A DNA stretch of 64,000 nucleotides from Mucilaginibacter_A sp964236465 (GTDB taxonomy: Bacteria > Bacteroidota > Bacteroidia > Sphingobacteriales > Sphingobacteriaceae), in NCBI GenBank assembly GCA_964236465.1, contig CAXSBZ010000014.1, positions 11,749-75,748 of the forward strand, in the 5' to 3' direction. Shown piece by piece: positions 31,869 to 40,058 of this stretch. The position numbers were made by a program, and so were the translations under genes. The notes beneath the pieces are model-generated. The model saw nothing but the letters and a program-made list of their open reading frames with translations. It did not search any database and was not told the origin of the DNA. Within the stretch, counting starts at the first letter, position 1. Each line of letters starts with the position of its first letter.

Positions 31869-32987
31869 TTGGAAGTATTGTTACCTTATTTATTGCTCGC
31901 ACTGTTTCTGCTTTGTTTTGTTGTCCAGCTATATTTCCTGATTTCCCAGCATTTCGGATTGAAAAAATTGGATGTATCAGCTACTGTTTCTACACAAAAT
32001 CTTCCTGTATCAGTTATTATCTGTGCCCGAAATGAAGCACAAAACCTGCAGCAAAACTTGCCTTTTATTTTGAATCAGGATTATCCTGATTTTGAAGTAG
32101 TGGTGGTCAATGATTGTTCCAGTGATGGCTCTGCGCTTCTTTTGGAACAGTTTAAAAATCAATACAACAATCTTAAATTAGTCACTGTTTCGGAGCATCG
32201 CCGTTTCAAAACCGGAAAAAAATTTGCTTTAACAATGGGTATCAAAGCGGCCAGAAATGAACATTTATTGCTGACGGATGCAGATTGCAAGCCTGGATCC
32301 GACCAGTGGATCCAGCTGATGCAACAAGGTTTTGCCGGAGACACAGCAATTGTGCTCGGCTATTCTCCCTACCAAAAAACCGGCGGATTCTTAAATACGT
32401 TCATCCGTTTTGAGACGATAAAAACAGCAATCAGTTACTTGTCAGCCGCTTTAAACAAAAAACCTTATATGGGCGTTGGCCGCAACCTGGCTTATACCAA
32501 GTCGCTATTTTTCAGTTCCAAAGGTTTCGCTTCGCACATGCACGTGCTTTCGGGTGATGACGATCTTTTTATCAACCAAAATGCAAATGCAGCAAATACA
32601 ACTGTTCAAATAGCTCCGGGCGCGTACACTTTTAGCGAAACAAAATCAAACTTAAAAGCATATTTCCGCCAAAAAAAACGGCACATGGGCGTGGGCAAAT
32701 ATTATAAAAGGAAAAACCGCGTTTTAATTACGTTAGATGCACTGAGTGGTATTCTTTTTTATATCTTTCTGATCGTATTATTTTGCATGAAAGTTGAGCC
32801 GGTAATAGTTGCTGTCGCGTTTGTTTTCAGGCTGATATTGCAAAGCTTTGTTTATCCTGCAATATTTAAAAAGTTGAATGTAATTGATCTGATCTGGTGG
32901 TTTCCGCTGCTGGATCTGTTTTATTACCTGTACCTCAACGTATTTGGAATGGTTGGATTGATTACAAAAAATCTGAAATGGAAATAA
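31869..32987 (+). CDS. GT2 glycosyltransferase with membrane anchors
   Basis: 372 residues. No ATG is available before the catalytic domain, so the TTG at 31869, directly before the first membrane helix (LLPYLLLALFLLCFVVQLYFLI), is taken as start. Catalytic motifs are VIICARNEAQNL, VVNDCSSDGS, the metal-binding LLTDADCKPG, and GDDDLFINQ, followed by QKKRHMGVGKYY and C-terminal membrane segments. It probably adds a sugar to a lipid or surface glycan. It overlaps the sigma factor gene by 10 bp. The repeat core at 32417-32430 is read as TIKTAI. Confidence 0.85.
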   Translation: MEVLLPYLLLALFLLCFVVQLYFLISQHFGLKKLDVSATVSTQNLPVSVIICARNEAQNLQQNLPFILNQDYPDFEVVVVNDCSSDGSALLLEQFKNQYNNLKLVTVSEHRRFKTGKKFALTMGIKAARNEHLLLTDADCKPGSDQWIQLMQQGFAGDTAIVLGYSPYQKTGGFLNTFIRFETIKTAISYLSAALNKKPYMGVGRNLAYTKSLFFSSKGFASHMHVLSGDDDLFINQNANAANTTVQIAPGAYTFSETKSNLKAYFRQKKRHMGVGKYYKRKNRVLITLDALSGILFYIFLIVLFCMKVEPVIVAVAFVFRLILQSFVYPAIFKKLNVIDLIWWFPLLDLFYYLYLNVFGMVGLITKNLKWK

Positions 32988-33592
32988 ACGTTAACTTTTC
33001 TGAAAACGCAAAAAATGATTTTAACCTGGTGGTGCGTGCCAGGAAAGGAGAGCAAAAAGCTTATGCCGATTTGATGCAGCGTTATAAAGAATCCATCTAC
33101 TTTATGGTTTTGAAGATGGTGAACAATAAAGATGACGCGCAAGATCTGATGGTAGAAACTTTTGGAAAAGCGTTTCAAAAATTGGATAAATACCAGCCTG
33201 AATTTGCTTTCAGCACTTGGCTGTTCAGGATTGCGACCAATAATTGTATTGATTTTATCCGAAAAAAGAAGCTCAACACGCTTTCTATCGATCGTTTGGT
33301 GGATGAAGAAGGCAATAATCAACCTTTGCAAATTAAATCTGATACGCTGAACCCGGAAGAACATTCGATCAAAAAACAGCAGGCGCAAGAGTTAAAACTG
33401 ATTGTGGAAGGTTTGCCGCTGCGCTACCGCAACCTGATTGTGCTTCGGTATTTTGAAGAACTGTCTTACGATGAGATTGCAAAAGAGCTTGATTTGCCGC
33501 TCGGAACCGTTAAAGCACAACTTTTCAGGGCGCGGGATTTATTATCAAACGTACTGAACCGAAGGAAAAAAGATACAAATAGTGACTTCTGA
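32978..33592 (+). CDS. ECF-type RNA polymerase sigma factor
   Basis: 204 residues from the ATG at 32978, which overlaps the glycosyltransferase end; earlier in-frame starts lie within that gene. Sigma region 2 is seen in KAYADLMQRYKESIYFMVLKM and DAQDLMVETFGKAFQKLDKY...WLFRIATNNCIDFIRK. Region 4 follows as LPLRYRNLIVLRYFEELSYDEIAKELDLPLGTVKAQLFRARDLL-type helix-turn-helix. No anti-sigma gene is adjacent; the downstream neighbour is rsmG. This fits the conserved housekeeping-like ECF sigma of Bacteroidota better than a stress-responsive pair, though that is inference. Confidence 0.92.
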   Translation: MEINVNFSENAKNDFNLVVRARKGEQKAYADLMQRYKESIYFMVLKMVNNKDDAQDLMVETFGKAFQKLDKYQPEFAFSTWLFRIATNNCIDFIRKKKLNTLSIDRLVDEEGNNQPLQIKSDTLNPEEHSIKKQQAQELKLIVEGLPLRYRNLIVLRYFEELSYDEIAKELDLPLGTVKAQLFRARDLLSNVLNRRKKDTNSDF

Positions 33593-34208
33593 TTTTCTGC
33601 TCAACTATTTTTCCGATTTAACGCCACATCAGCAGCATCAATACCAACAGTTACAGCAACTTTATCAGTTTTGGAATGAGCAGATCAATGTAATTTCCCG
33701 CAAAGATATTGATTTGTTGTACGAGCGGCATGTGCTGCATTCGCTTGGCATAGCCAAAGTAATCAGTTTTTTGCCACACGAAAATGTATTGGATGTGGGC
33801 ACCGGCGGCGGATTTCCGGGAATACCTTTAGCCATATTGTTCCCGGAAACGCATTTTCATTTAGTAGATTCCATCGGCAAGAAAATTAAGGTGGTAAAAG
33901 AAGTATCGCAGGCTTTGGGCTTGCAGAACGTGAAAGCCACACATGCCAGAGCAGAAGAAATTGACGAAAAATTTGATTTTGTAGTTTCCCGCGCCGTTAC
34001 CCAACTGAAAGATTTTTATCCCTGGGTGAAAAACAAGTTTAACAAGCAATCTAAAAACCAGCTTAAAAACGGAATCTTGTATTTGAAAGGCGGCGATCTG
34101 ACTCAGGAAATCGCACAATCCGGTTTAAAGGTGAAGCAGTTTGACTTGAGTAATTATTTTGCAGAAAATTTTTTTGAGACAAAAAAAGTAGTTTATATTA
34201 AAAATTAA
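33582..34208 (+). CDS. rsmG: 16S rRNA (guanine-527-N7)-methyltransferase RsmG
   Basis: 208 residues, starting with GTG at 33582 inside the last codons of the sigma gene. The SAM-binding VLDVGTGGGFPGIPLAI motif, the substrate region WNEQINVISRKDIDLLYERHVLHSL and FVVSRAV are characteristic. RsmG methylates G527 of 16S rRNA; its loss gives low-level streptomycin resistance in other bacteria. Cotranscription with the sigma gene is indicated by the 11-bp overlap. The repeat core (33893-33906) is read as VKEVS. Confidence 0.95.
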   Translation: MTSDFLLNYFSDLTPHQQHQYQQLQQLYQFWNEQINVISRKDIDLLYERHVLHSLGIAKVISFLPHENVLDVGTGGGFPGIPLAILFPETHFHLVDSIGKKIKVVKEVSQALGLQNVKATHARAEEIDEKFDFVVSRAVTQLKDFYPWVKNKFNKQSKNQLKNGILYLKGGDLTQEIAQSGLKVKQFDLSNYFAENFFETKKVVYIKN

Positions 34209-34239
34209 ATTTAATTTTATAAGACAAACCTATACAAAC

Positions 34240-34788
34240 ATGAGCATCTCAAAACAAACAGAAATCCCGCTTAGTAAAATAAAGCTTACTTTAATGCTTT
34301 TTGCTTCTATCATTTTCGTTGGGACTGGAATAGCTATGATGCTACGTCCTGCAAATATTAGTGGTTCAATTTTTTGGAACCCAACGATAAGTTTCATTTT
34401 CGGAATTGCAGCTATCTTATTTTTCGGAATTGCGGCATATGTTTGTTTTAAAAAGTTGAACGACAATTCTTTAGGACTAATTATTTCTGATGAAGGTGTT
34501 GTTGATAATTCAAGCGGTATTAATGCAGGTTTTGTTCCCTGGACAGATATTACAGCAATAGAAGAAATCAAAGTATTTAATAACAGAATGATAAACCTGG
34601 TTGTTAAAAATCCGGAAGAATATATTGCAAGACAAAAAAATATTTTTAAAAGAAAGACTGTTCAAGCAAATTATAATTCTTTCGGAACAGTAATTAGCAT
34701 TTCCGCAAACGGATTGAAATGCAATTATAAAGAACTTAAAGCATCCCTTGACAATAAATTTGCTGACTTTAATATTAAAAGAATTTAA
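34240..34788 (+). CDS. STM3941-family membrane protein (PH-like domain)
   Basis: 182 residues. Two adjacent membrane helices (KLTLMLFASIIFVGTGIAMML and TISFIFGIAAILFFGIAAYVCF) are followed by a C-terminal cytosolic domain with FVPWTDITAIEEIKVFNNRMINLVV, the signature of STM3941-type proteins resembling bacterial PH domains. The function is unknown. It is AT-rich relative to neighbours and stands alone, with its own terminator before dprA. Confidence 0.75.
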   Translation: MSISKQTEIPLSKIKLTLMLFASIIFVGTGIAMMLRPANISGSIFWNPTISFIFGIAAILFFGIAAYVCFKKLNDNSLGLIISDEGVVDNSSGINAGFVPWTDITAIEEIKVFNNRMINLVVKNPEEYIARQKNIFKRKTVQANYNSFGTVISISANGLKCNYKELKASLDNKFADFNIKRI

Positions 34789-34854
34789 CTGCAAAATTTG
34801 CTTGACATTATACAAATGAGCTTAATTTTGTATCCTGCCTCTGTTACTCATTTT

Positions 34855-34890
34855 AAAAGCTACATAACTATATGTAGCTTTCTGTTTTTA
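34855..34890 (+). terminator. Terminator after the STM3941-like gene
   Basis: AAAGCTACATA and TATGTAGCTTT form an 11-bp stem with a 4-nt loop, followed by CTGTTTTTATA. Confidence 0.75.
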
Positions 34891-34894
34891 TACC

Positions 34895-34908
34895 GATAAA
34901 AGAAGCAG
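34895..34908 (+). repeat. Dispersed repeat half-site upstream of dprA
   Basis: GATAAAAGAAGCAG; the last base differs from consensus. Confidence 0.7.
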
Positions 34909-34954
34909 TAGTTTAATTAATATAAATAATTTTTTAATTTAGAAGAAATTATTT

Positions 34955-36052
34955 ATGCCTTTACTTGATCAGATTGCTTTAACCTTTGTGCCCGGCATCG
35001 GCGATGTGCTTGCCAAAAACTTAATCAGCTATTGCGGCAGTGCAGAAGAAATATTTAAAACTTCCCGTCACAAATTATTACAAATTCCCGGAATCGGCCC
35101 GAAAATGGCTGCCTCAATTTTAAATCACCAATGTTTTAACCGGGCTGAGAAAGAACTTCAATTCATCGAAAAAAACAAAATACAGGCTATTTTTTTTACC
35201 GATGCGGCTTATCCCAAACGCTTAAAAAGTTGTATCGATTCGCCCATTATGCTGTATTTTCAAGGCAGGGGCGATTTGAACCGGCAGCGGATAATCAGTA
35301 TTGTTGGCACCCGAAAAATAACTAATTACGGGAAGCAGTTATGTGAAGAACTGGTTGACTCCTTAAAAAACCATGATGTAACGGTTATTAGCGGGATGGC
35401 TTACGGCGTAGATATTTGTGCACATAGAGCTTGTGTAAAACATCAGATTTCTACAGTTGGGATTTTAGGTCATGGTCTGGATCGGCTTTATCCTGCAGTG
35501 CATCGTAATACAGCCGAGAAAATGTTGGATGATGGTGGTTTGCTTACAGAATTTCCGTCTCAAACCAATCCCGACCGCGAAAATTTCCCGAAGCGAAACC
35601 GCGTAGTTGCAGGCATGGCCGATGCTACAATTGTAATAGAAGCCAGCTTGAAAGGTGGTGCCTTAATCACGGCAGAAATTGCCAACTCTTACAATCGGGA
35701 TGTTTTTACTTTTCCGGGCAGGATAGGGGATGAGTTTTCGGAAGGCTGTAATTTTTTGATCCGTTTCAACAAAGCCGGATTGCTGACAAGCTATGCAGAT
35801 CTGGCCGAACAAATGGGCTGGCTGGATCAGGTTTTGCCCCTGAAAAAACAGCAATTATTGTTTCCGCTAGATTTAACTTCAGAAGAAAAACAAATTTTTG
35901 AAATGCTGGAAACCGGCGGACAAACAGGCATTGATGACCTGGCCATTAAAACCCATTTGCCGGTAAGTATATTAGCCATGAACCTGTTGAACCTCGAAAT
36001 GCAGGGTTTGGTGCGTTCTTTACCGGGCAAATCTTACAATTTAATCCGTTAA
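34955..36052 (+). CDS. dprA: DNA-processing protein DprA
   Basis: 365 residues with three parts: an N-terminal helix-hairpin-helix region (FVPGIGDVLAKNLI and IPGIGPKMAASIL, residues 5-55), the Rossmann-fold core (IVGTRKITNYGKQL near 116, SGMAYGVDICAHRA near 146, GHGLDRLYPAVHR, FPKRNRVVAGMADA and SLKGGALITAEIAN), and a C-terminal winged-helix DML1-like domain. DprA binds incoming single-stranded DNA and loads RecA during natural transformation. It is widespread, so presence alone does not prove competence. It matters here because of the dispersed repeat. Confidence 0.95.
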   Translation: MPLLDQIALTFVPGIGDVLAKNLISYCGSAEEIFKTSRHKLLQIPGIGPKMAASILNHQCFNRAEKELQFIEKNKIQAIFFTDAAYPKRLKSCIDSPIMLYFQGRGDLNRQRIISIVGTRKITNYGKQLCEELVDSLKNHDVTVISGMAYGVDICAHRACVKHQISTVGILGHGLDRLYPAVHRNTAEKMLDDGGLLTEFPSQTNPDRENFPKRNRVVAGMADATIVIEASLKGGALITAEIANSYNRDVFTFPGRIGDEFSEGCNFLIRFNKAGLLTSYADLAEQMGWLDQVLPLKKQQLLFPLDLTSEEKQIFEMLETGGQTGIDDLAIKTHLPVSILAMNLLNLEMQGLVRSLPGKSYNLIR

Positions 36053-36531
36053 AGCTTGTACGGAAATTGATATTGAAGCAGGATGCCGCTATCAGCACTG
36101 ATTTCTGCCCAGCTGTCGGCTTCCAACGCCACTTCAACCCAGGCACTTGTGGGCATTGTGGTAATTTCAGTAGTTAGTTTGTACAGCAAATTACTCACGC
36201 CGGGATTATGGCCAACCAAATGGACAACATCATACTTATCCTCAAAAAGGTTAATGATACAAAGCAAAGTTTCTGCACTGGCTTCATAAATTTTAGGTTC
36301 CGTTTTCACGTCATCAAAACCAAAAGTAGCAGCAAAAATATGGGCAGTTTCCAAAGCACGTGCAGCCGGACTGCTGATTATGATCTCCAAAACAGGTGTA
36401 TTATTTAATAACATTGCTGCCATTTTTGCCGCATCTTTTTTACCTGCACTTGTTAGTTTTCGGTCAAAATCATTGATGCTGCTGGTTTCCGGTTCTGCTT
36501 CTGCATGGCGGATCAAAACTAATTTTTTCAT
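36049..36531 (-). CDS. SixA-like histidine phosphatase
   Basis: 160 residues of the histidine phosphatase superfamily. The catalytic RHG-type motif is LIRHAEAEPE with His9, the conserved Arg lies in ISSPAARALETAHIF, and the second His in LVGHNPGVSNLL. E. coli SixA dephosphorylates phosphohistidine on signalling proteins; substrates in Bacteroidota are unknown. Its end overlaps the convergent dprA end by 4 bp, leaving no room for a separate terminator. A variant repeat half-site begins 2 bp upstream of its start. Confidence 0.9.
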   Translation of the reverse strand: MKKLVLIRHAEAEPETSSINDFDRKLTSAGKKDAAKMAAMLLNNTPVLEIIISSPAARALETAHIFAATFGFDDVKTEPKIYEASAETLLCIINLFEDKYDVVHLVGHNPGVSNLLYKLTTEITTMPTSAWVEVALEADSWAEISADSGILLQYQFPYKL

Positions 36532-36532
36532 G

Positions 36533-36546
36533 GCTAAAAGAAGTAT
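36533..36546 (+). repeat. Variant dispersed-repeat half-site
   Basis: GCTAAAAGAAGTAT, spanning the junction between the SixA-like start and the end of the outer-membrane protein gene. Confidence 0.6.
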
Positions 36547-37223
36547 CAGTTGTTTTTGAACAGATACGAAACGGCAATGCCGAAAACCCGGTTTTGGGTT
36601 TTGATATTTACATCATCGTAAACGCCCGGAGTTGCAATGTTTTTCAACCCGTATTCGTAGTTCAGCTCAAAACCGATGCCGTGCAACAGCCTGATTTCAG
36701 CCCGTAAATTCAAACCGTAATCGGTACGTTTGTAGTCACTGTTTTCATCGTTCCCAAACATAACCCGGTTACTTCCATCGATAGCTGAATCAAAAATAAT
36801 TCCCGACAGCGAATAGTTGCCGGCAATGCCATAAGCAGCATAAGGGCCTCCGCCAAAAAGTAGCGTACCAGCCTTAGTTTGAGTTTTATACAAAAAAATG
36901 ACCGGAATTTCTAAATAATACAGGCGGGTGTTTTTCCGGCGGTTGGTACTGGTTTCCGGGTTGATGTAAGTATTGATGCCGCCTTTGCCATCCAAAATCA
37001 AACCCGTTTGAACGGCAAACTTGAGCCAATTGATCTCGGTAACTTCACCGAACCTGATGTTGCCATAGTTTTTAGATTGATAGGTAGAGCTGGTTGGATT
37101 GTTAAAAGCACTGATTTCAGCAAAATTGATTCCGCCTTTCAAGCCAAAATTAAAGGTCTGGGCTTTTGAAGGCTGATGAAACACCCAAAGGAAAACAAAA
37201 GTATAAAGCGATTTTTTCAACAT
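36546..37223 (-). CDS. PorT-family outer-membrane beta-barrel protein
   Basis: 225 residues with a signal peptide (SLYTFVFLWVFHQPSKAQ). The mature part begins FNFGLKGGINFAEIS, the conserved start of the outer-membrane beta-barrel family typified by PorT. It continues in alternating amphipathic strands (VQTGLILDGKGG, YYLEIPVIFLYK, LLFGGGPYAAYGIAG) and ends FGIAVSYLFKNN. The family is large in Bacteroidota, and most members are small barrels of unknown function. It lies between a GT9 gene and the phosphatase gene on the same strand. Confidence 0.82.
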   Translation of the reverse strand: MLKKSLYTFVFLWVFHQPSKAQTFNFGLKGGINFAEISAFNNPTSSTYQSKNYGNIRFGEVTEINWLKFAVQTGLILDGKGGINTYINPETSTNRRKNTRLYYLEIPVIFLYKTQTKAGTLLFGGGPYAAYGIAGNYSLSGIIFDSAIDGSNRVMFGNDENSDYKRTDYGLNLRAEIRLLHGIGFELNYEYGLKNIATPGVYDDVNIKTQNRVFGIAVSYLFKNN

Positions 37224-37241
37224 CGTCGGTTTTTAATGAAC

Positions 37242-38267
37242 TTATCCCAAATTTAATAAATCCGATTTATTTGCAAAACTGATCAACTGCTCGTCTGGAA
37301 TATCATTCATACATTTAAAATGCCCAAGTGGGCATTTGCTCAAGCCATATTTTGAGCAAGGGCGGCAATACAAATCAACCCCGATCACCTCTGCACTTTT
37401 TGTTTGATAAGGCCAAACGCCAACCAATCCCGGCACTGTACTGCCCCAAACAGAAGCAATCGGCCGATCAAAAGCTTCGGCAATATGCGTTAAACCGGTA
37501 TCAAAACCAATCACTTTTTCGGCCTGCGCTAGCACAAAAACAGATTGGTCCAGCGTCAGTTTTCCGCAGGCATTATAAATTTTTATGCCGGTAAAAGAAG
37601 CAACCTTTTCACCGTTTTTCTGCACATCTTCGCCGCCAAGCAACACAACCGGCTGATTGATTGCTTTGCAAATTCGCGCAATCTTTTCATTGGGCATCCG
37701 CTTGGTAAAATGTGTGGCACCGATCACAAAAACCACAAATCTATTTTGATGCGAAACAGGCAGCAGATCAGCCAATTGATGCTGTTTTTTCAGGTAATAA
37801 TTGATCGGCTGGCCATCGTTTTTCACACCCAAAAATGCAACCGTTTCCAAATACTGTTCTACTAAATGTTTTTTAGAAAGCAGGTTCCATCGCCATTTTA
37901 GGTAAAGCCATTTTTTTACAGGCTGTTTTTTAAAAGTAGATGCAGGGATTCCGGTTTTAAATTTGATAATAGCCGTACGCAAATTATTGTGCAGATCAAT
38001 CAGGTAATCATATTTTTCCGCTTTGATTTGTTTGATGGTATCATCCAGGTTTTCCTGCAATAAAAGAAGCTTGTCCAAATACGGATTACCTTCATAAATA
38101 TATTTGAAATTAGGCTTCGTCAGGAAATGGATTTCCGCGCCGGGCAACTGCATTTTCAAACAACGCACCACCGGCGTTGTATAAATAATGTCGCCCATTG
38201 AACTTAACCGGATCACCAGAATTTTGAGTGGTTTTTTCAAAGCAGGTTTCAATTCCGGAAGCATCAT
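37242..38267 (-). CDS. GT9 (heptosyltransferase-like) glycosyltransferase
   Basis: 341 residues. The N-terminal KILVIRLSSMGDIIYTTPVVR motif and the C-terminal GFDTGLTHIAEAFDRPIASVWG donor-binding motif are diagnostic of glycosyltransferase family 9. Such enzymes add heptose or related sugars to the LPS core. The cluster CRPCSKYGLSKCPLGHFKCM near the C-terminus contains four cysteines, a feature common in Bacteroidota homologues. The start overlaps the polX stop by 1 bp, so both are in one transcript. Two variant repeat cores lie inside the gene (37590, 38059). Confidence 0.9.
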   Translation of the reverse strand: MMLPELKPALKKPLKILVIRLSSMGDIIYTTPVVRCLKMQLPGAEIHFLTKPNFKYIYEGNPYLDKLLLLQENLDDTIKQIKAEKYDYLIDLHNNLRTAIIKFKTGIPASTFKKQPVKKWLYLKWRWNLLSKKHLVEQYLETVAFLGVKNDGQPINYYLKKQHQLADLLPVSHQNRFVVFVIGATHFTKRMPNEKIARICKAINQPVVLLGGEDVQKNGEKVASFTGIKIYNACGKLTLDQSVFVLAQAEKVIGFDTGLTHIAEAFDRPIASVWGSTVPGLVGVWPYQTKSAEVIGVDLYCRPCSKYGLSKCPLGHFKCMNDIPDEQLISFANKSDLLNLG

Positions 38268-39973
38268 TAAAGTACAATGCTTCTTTTATCGACTAAAAAT
38301 CTTTCTTTTTTCGCTTGAAAAAATGCTGCGATTTCTGTTGCCGATAGCGCATTCAAACACATTTCTTTGGATAAGCCGCCTTTCCGCGCCACGTGGATTC
38401 CGTAGTGCATATCCCACAAACCCGTGGTGCGGTGCGCATCCGGGTTGATGGAAAGCCAAACGCCTTTTTCGAGTGCATACTGGTGCCATCGCCAATCCAA
38501 ATCCAGCCGCAGTGGGTTGGCATTAATTTCGATCACCACGCCATTGGCCGCGCAGGCATCAATCATTTTGGTATAATCAACCGGATAACCGTTTCGGCTC
38601 AACAGTAATCTTCCGGTTGGATGGCCCAGAATTGTAGTATATTGATTTTCAATAGCTTTAATCAAACGTTCCATCGCTTTTTCTTCCGTCATCCGCAAGT
38701 TTGAATGGACAGAAGCCACTACAAAATCAAATTTTTCCAGGATTTCGTCCGGGTAATCCAGCGATCCGTCACTCAAAATATCAGATTCAATCCCTTTAAA
38801 AATCTTAAAATTTTGAAGTTTTCTGTTGATCGAACCCACTTCTTCCAGCTGCTGCAAAACACGTTCAATGCTCAAGCCGCTGGCATAAAAAGCACTTTTG
38901 CTGTGGTCGCAAATGCCAAAATACTCCAGTTTGAGTTGGTCGCGGCTGTATAAAGCCATCTCTTCCAGCGTGTTAACGCCATCGCTCCAGGTGCTGTGGT
39001 TGTGTAGCGTGCCTTTCAAATCTTTAAAAGTGATCAGTTTCGGCAGTTTTCCGGCAGCTGCTTTTTCTATCCAATATTTCCCTTCCCGAAGTTCTGGTTC
39101 GATAAAAGGCAAACCAGCTTCTTGATAAATTTCTTCTTCGGTTTTGGGTTGAAAATCAGCAACAGCAATTCTCAAAAGTACATTTTGAACGTGCTCCGAA
39201 TCACCGGTTTCAATAAACAGTGTTTTGATAAAATCTTTCGGCCCGCAAAAAACCAGCTTTACCGCCATGCCATGTTCGGTTTTGCCCTGCCAGGATTGTT
39301 CGTTTTGAGAATCGAATTTTAAATAAGAAACTTCATTCAAAACCGAAACTAATTGCTCGATATTTTCAGAAGAAACTACCACAATTAGTTCATCCACAAT
39401 TTCCAGTTTCCGGCGGAACTGCCCGGCCGATGCTATTTTTATACCGGTAAAAGAAGCATTTAAATTTTGAAGCAAATCATGTTCAATCGCTTCCGCCTGC
39501 GCATATAAAAATTTTCCTTGTGAGGCAATATCAAACTCAATTGTTTTTTTGATCTGTTCCTGCGTTTTCAACCCAAAACCTTTGGCCTCAATCAGCCGGT
39601 TTTCGTTGCAGGCATAATACAATTCTCCAACAGAATCGATGTGCAATTCATGCCAGATGGTTACGATTTTTTTCGGGCCGATACCTTTTATCCGCAGCAT
39701 TTCCACAATTCCGGCAGGCGTTTTTTCCAGGTAATCTTCCGTTTCTTTCAGCGTGCCGGTTGCCAGCAGTTCTTCAATTTTTATGGCGATACTTTTGCCG
39801 ATGCCCTCAATTTTGTCGAGTTCGGCCAATGATTTTCCGGCCAACGGAAAAGGCAATTTATCTGCCTTAAAAGCAGCATTGGCAATAGATTTTATTTTGA
39901 AAGGGTTCTCTTCGTGCAGCTCCATTAGCTGCGACAGGAAGCGGAGATGTCGGGAAATTTGTTTGTTCTCCAT
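38267..39973 (-). CDS. polX: DNA polymerase/3'-5' exonuclease PolX
   Basis: 568 residues, the usual length of bacterial PolX. An N-terminal helix-hairpin-helix region (LDKIEGIGKSIAIKI and LRIKGIGPKKIVTIWHEL) is followed by a degenerate polymerase-beta palm, then a C-terminal PHP domain beginning LKGTLHNHSTWSDGVNTLEEM with the metal ligands in GICDHS, GIESDIL and NPDAHR. It takes part in gap filling and abasic-site repair. In the palm, acidic residues (ELIVVVSSENIEQLV) do not show a clear DxD, so polymerase activity may be weakened. The last nine residues (LVDKRSIVL) are encoded by a repeat half-site. Confidence 0.92.
   Translation of the reverse strand: MENKQISRHLRFLSQLMELHEENPFKIKSIANAAFKADKLPFPLAGKSLAELDKIEGIGKSIAIKIEELLATGTLKETEDYLEKTPAGIVEMLRIKGIGPKKIVTIWHELHIDSVGELYYACNENRLIEAKGFGLKTQEQIKKTIEFDIASQGKFLYAQAEAIEHDLLQNLNASFTGIKIASAGQFRRKLEIVDELIVVVSSENIEQLVSVLNEVSYLKFDSQNEQSWQGKTEHGMAVKLVFCGPKDFIKTLFIETGDSEHVQNVLLRIAVADFQPKTEEEIYQEAGLPFIEPELREGKYWIEKAAAGKLPKLITFKDLKGTLHNHSTWSDGVNTLEEMALYSRDQLKLEYFGICDHSKSAFYASGLSIERVLQQLEEVGSINRKLQNFKIFKGIESDILSDGSLDYPDEILEKFDFVVASVHSNLRMTEEKAMERLIKAIENQYTTILGHPTGRLLLSRNGYPVDYTKMIDACAANGVVIEINANPLRLDLDWRWHQYALEKGVWLSINPDAHRTTGLWDMHYGIHVARKGGLSKEMCLNALSATEIAAFFQAKKERFLVDKRSIVL
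38277..38290 (-). repeat. Dispersed repeat half-site encoding the PolX C-terminus
   Basis: ATGCTTCTTTTATC on the plus strand. On the coding strand the unit reads LVDKRSI just before the stop. Confidence 0.8.
39446..39459 (+). repeat. Dispersed repeat core inside polX
   Basis: GGTAAAAGAAGCAT; on the coding strand it encodes NASFTG. Confidence 0.6.
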
Positions 39974-39984
39974 AAAAAAAGGTC

Positions 39985-39998
39985 GGTAAAAGAAGTAT
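39985..39998 (+). repeat. Dispersed repeat half-site upstream of polX
   Basis: AGGTCGGTAAAAGAAGTAT, 8 bp from the polX start. Confidence 0.75.
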
Positions 39999-40005
39999 CA
40001 AAAAT

Positions 40006-40037
40006 ACAAAAGCCGCCTGGAGCGAGGCAGCTTTTGT
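40006..40037 (-). terminator. Terminator downstream of sppA
   Basis: ACAAAAGC-GCCT and AGGC-AGCTTTTGT form a stem with a small internal mismatch, 22 bp beyond the sppA stop. Confidence 0.6.
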
Positions 40038-40058
40038 ACATATTATTTCAGAAAAATT

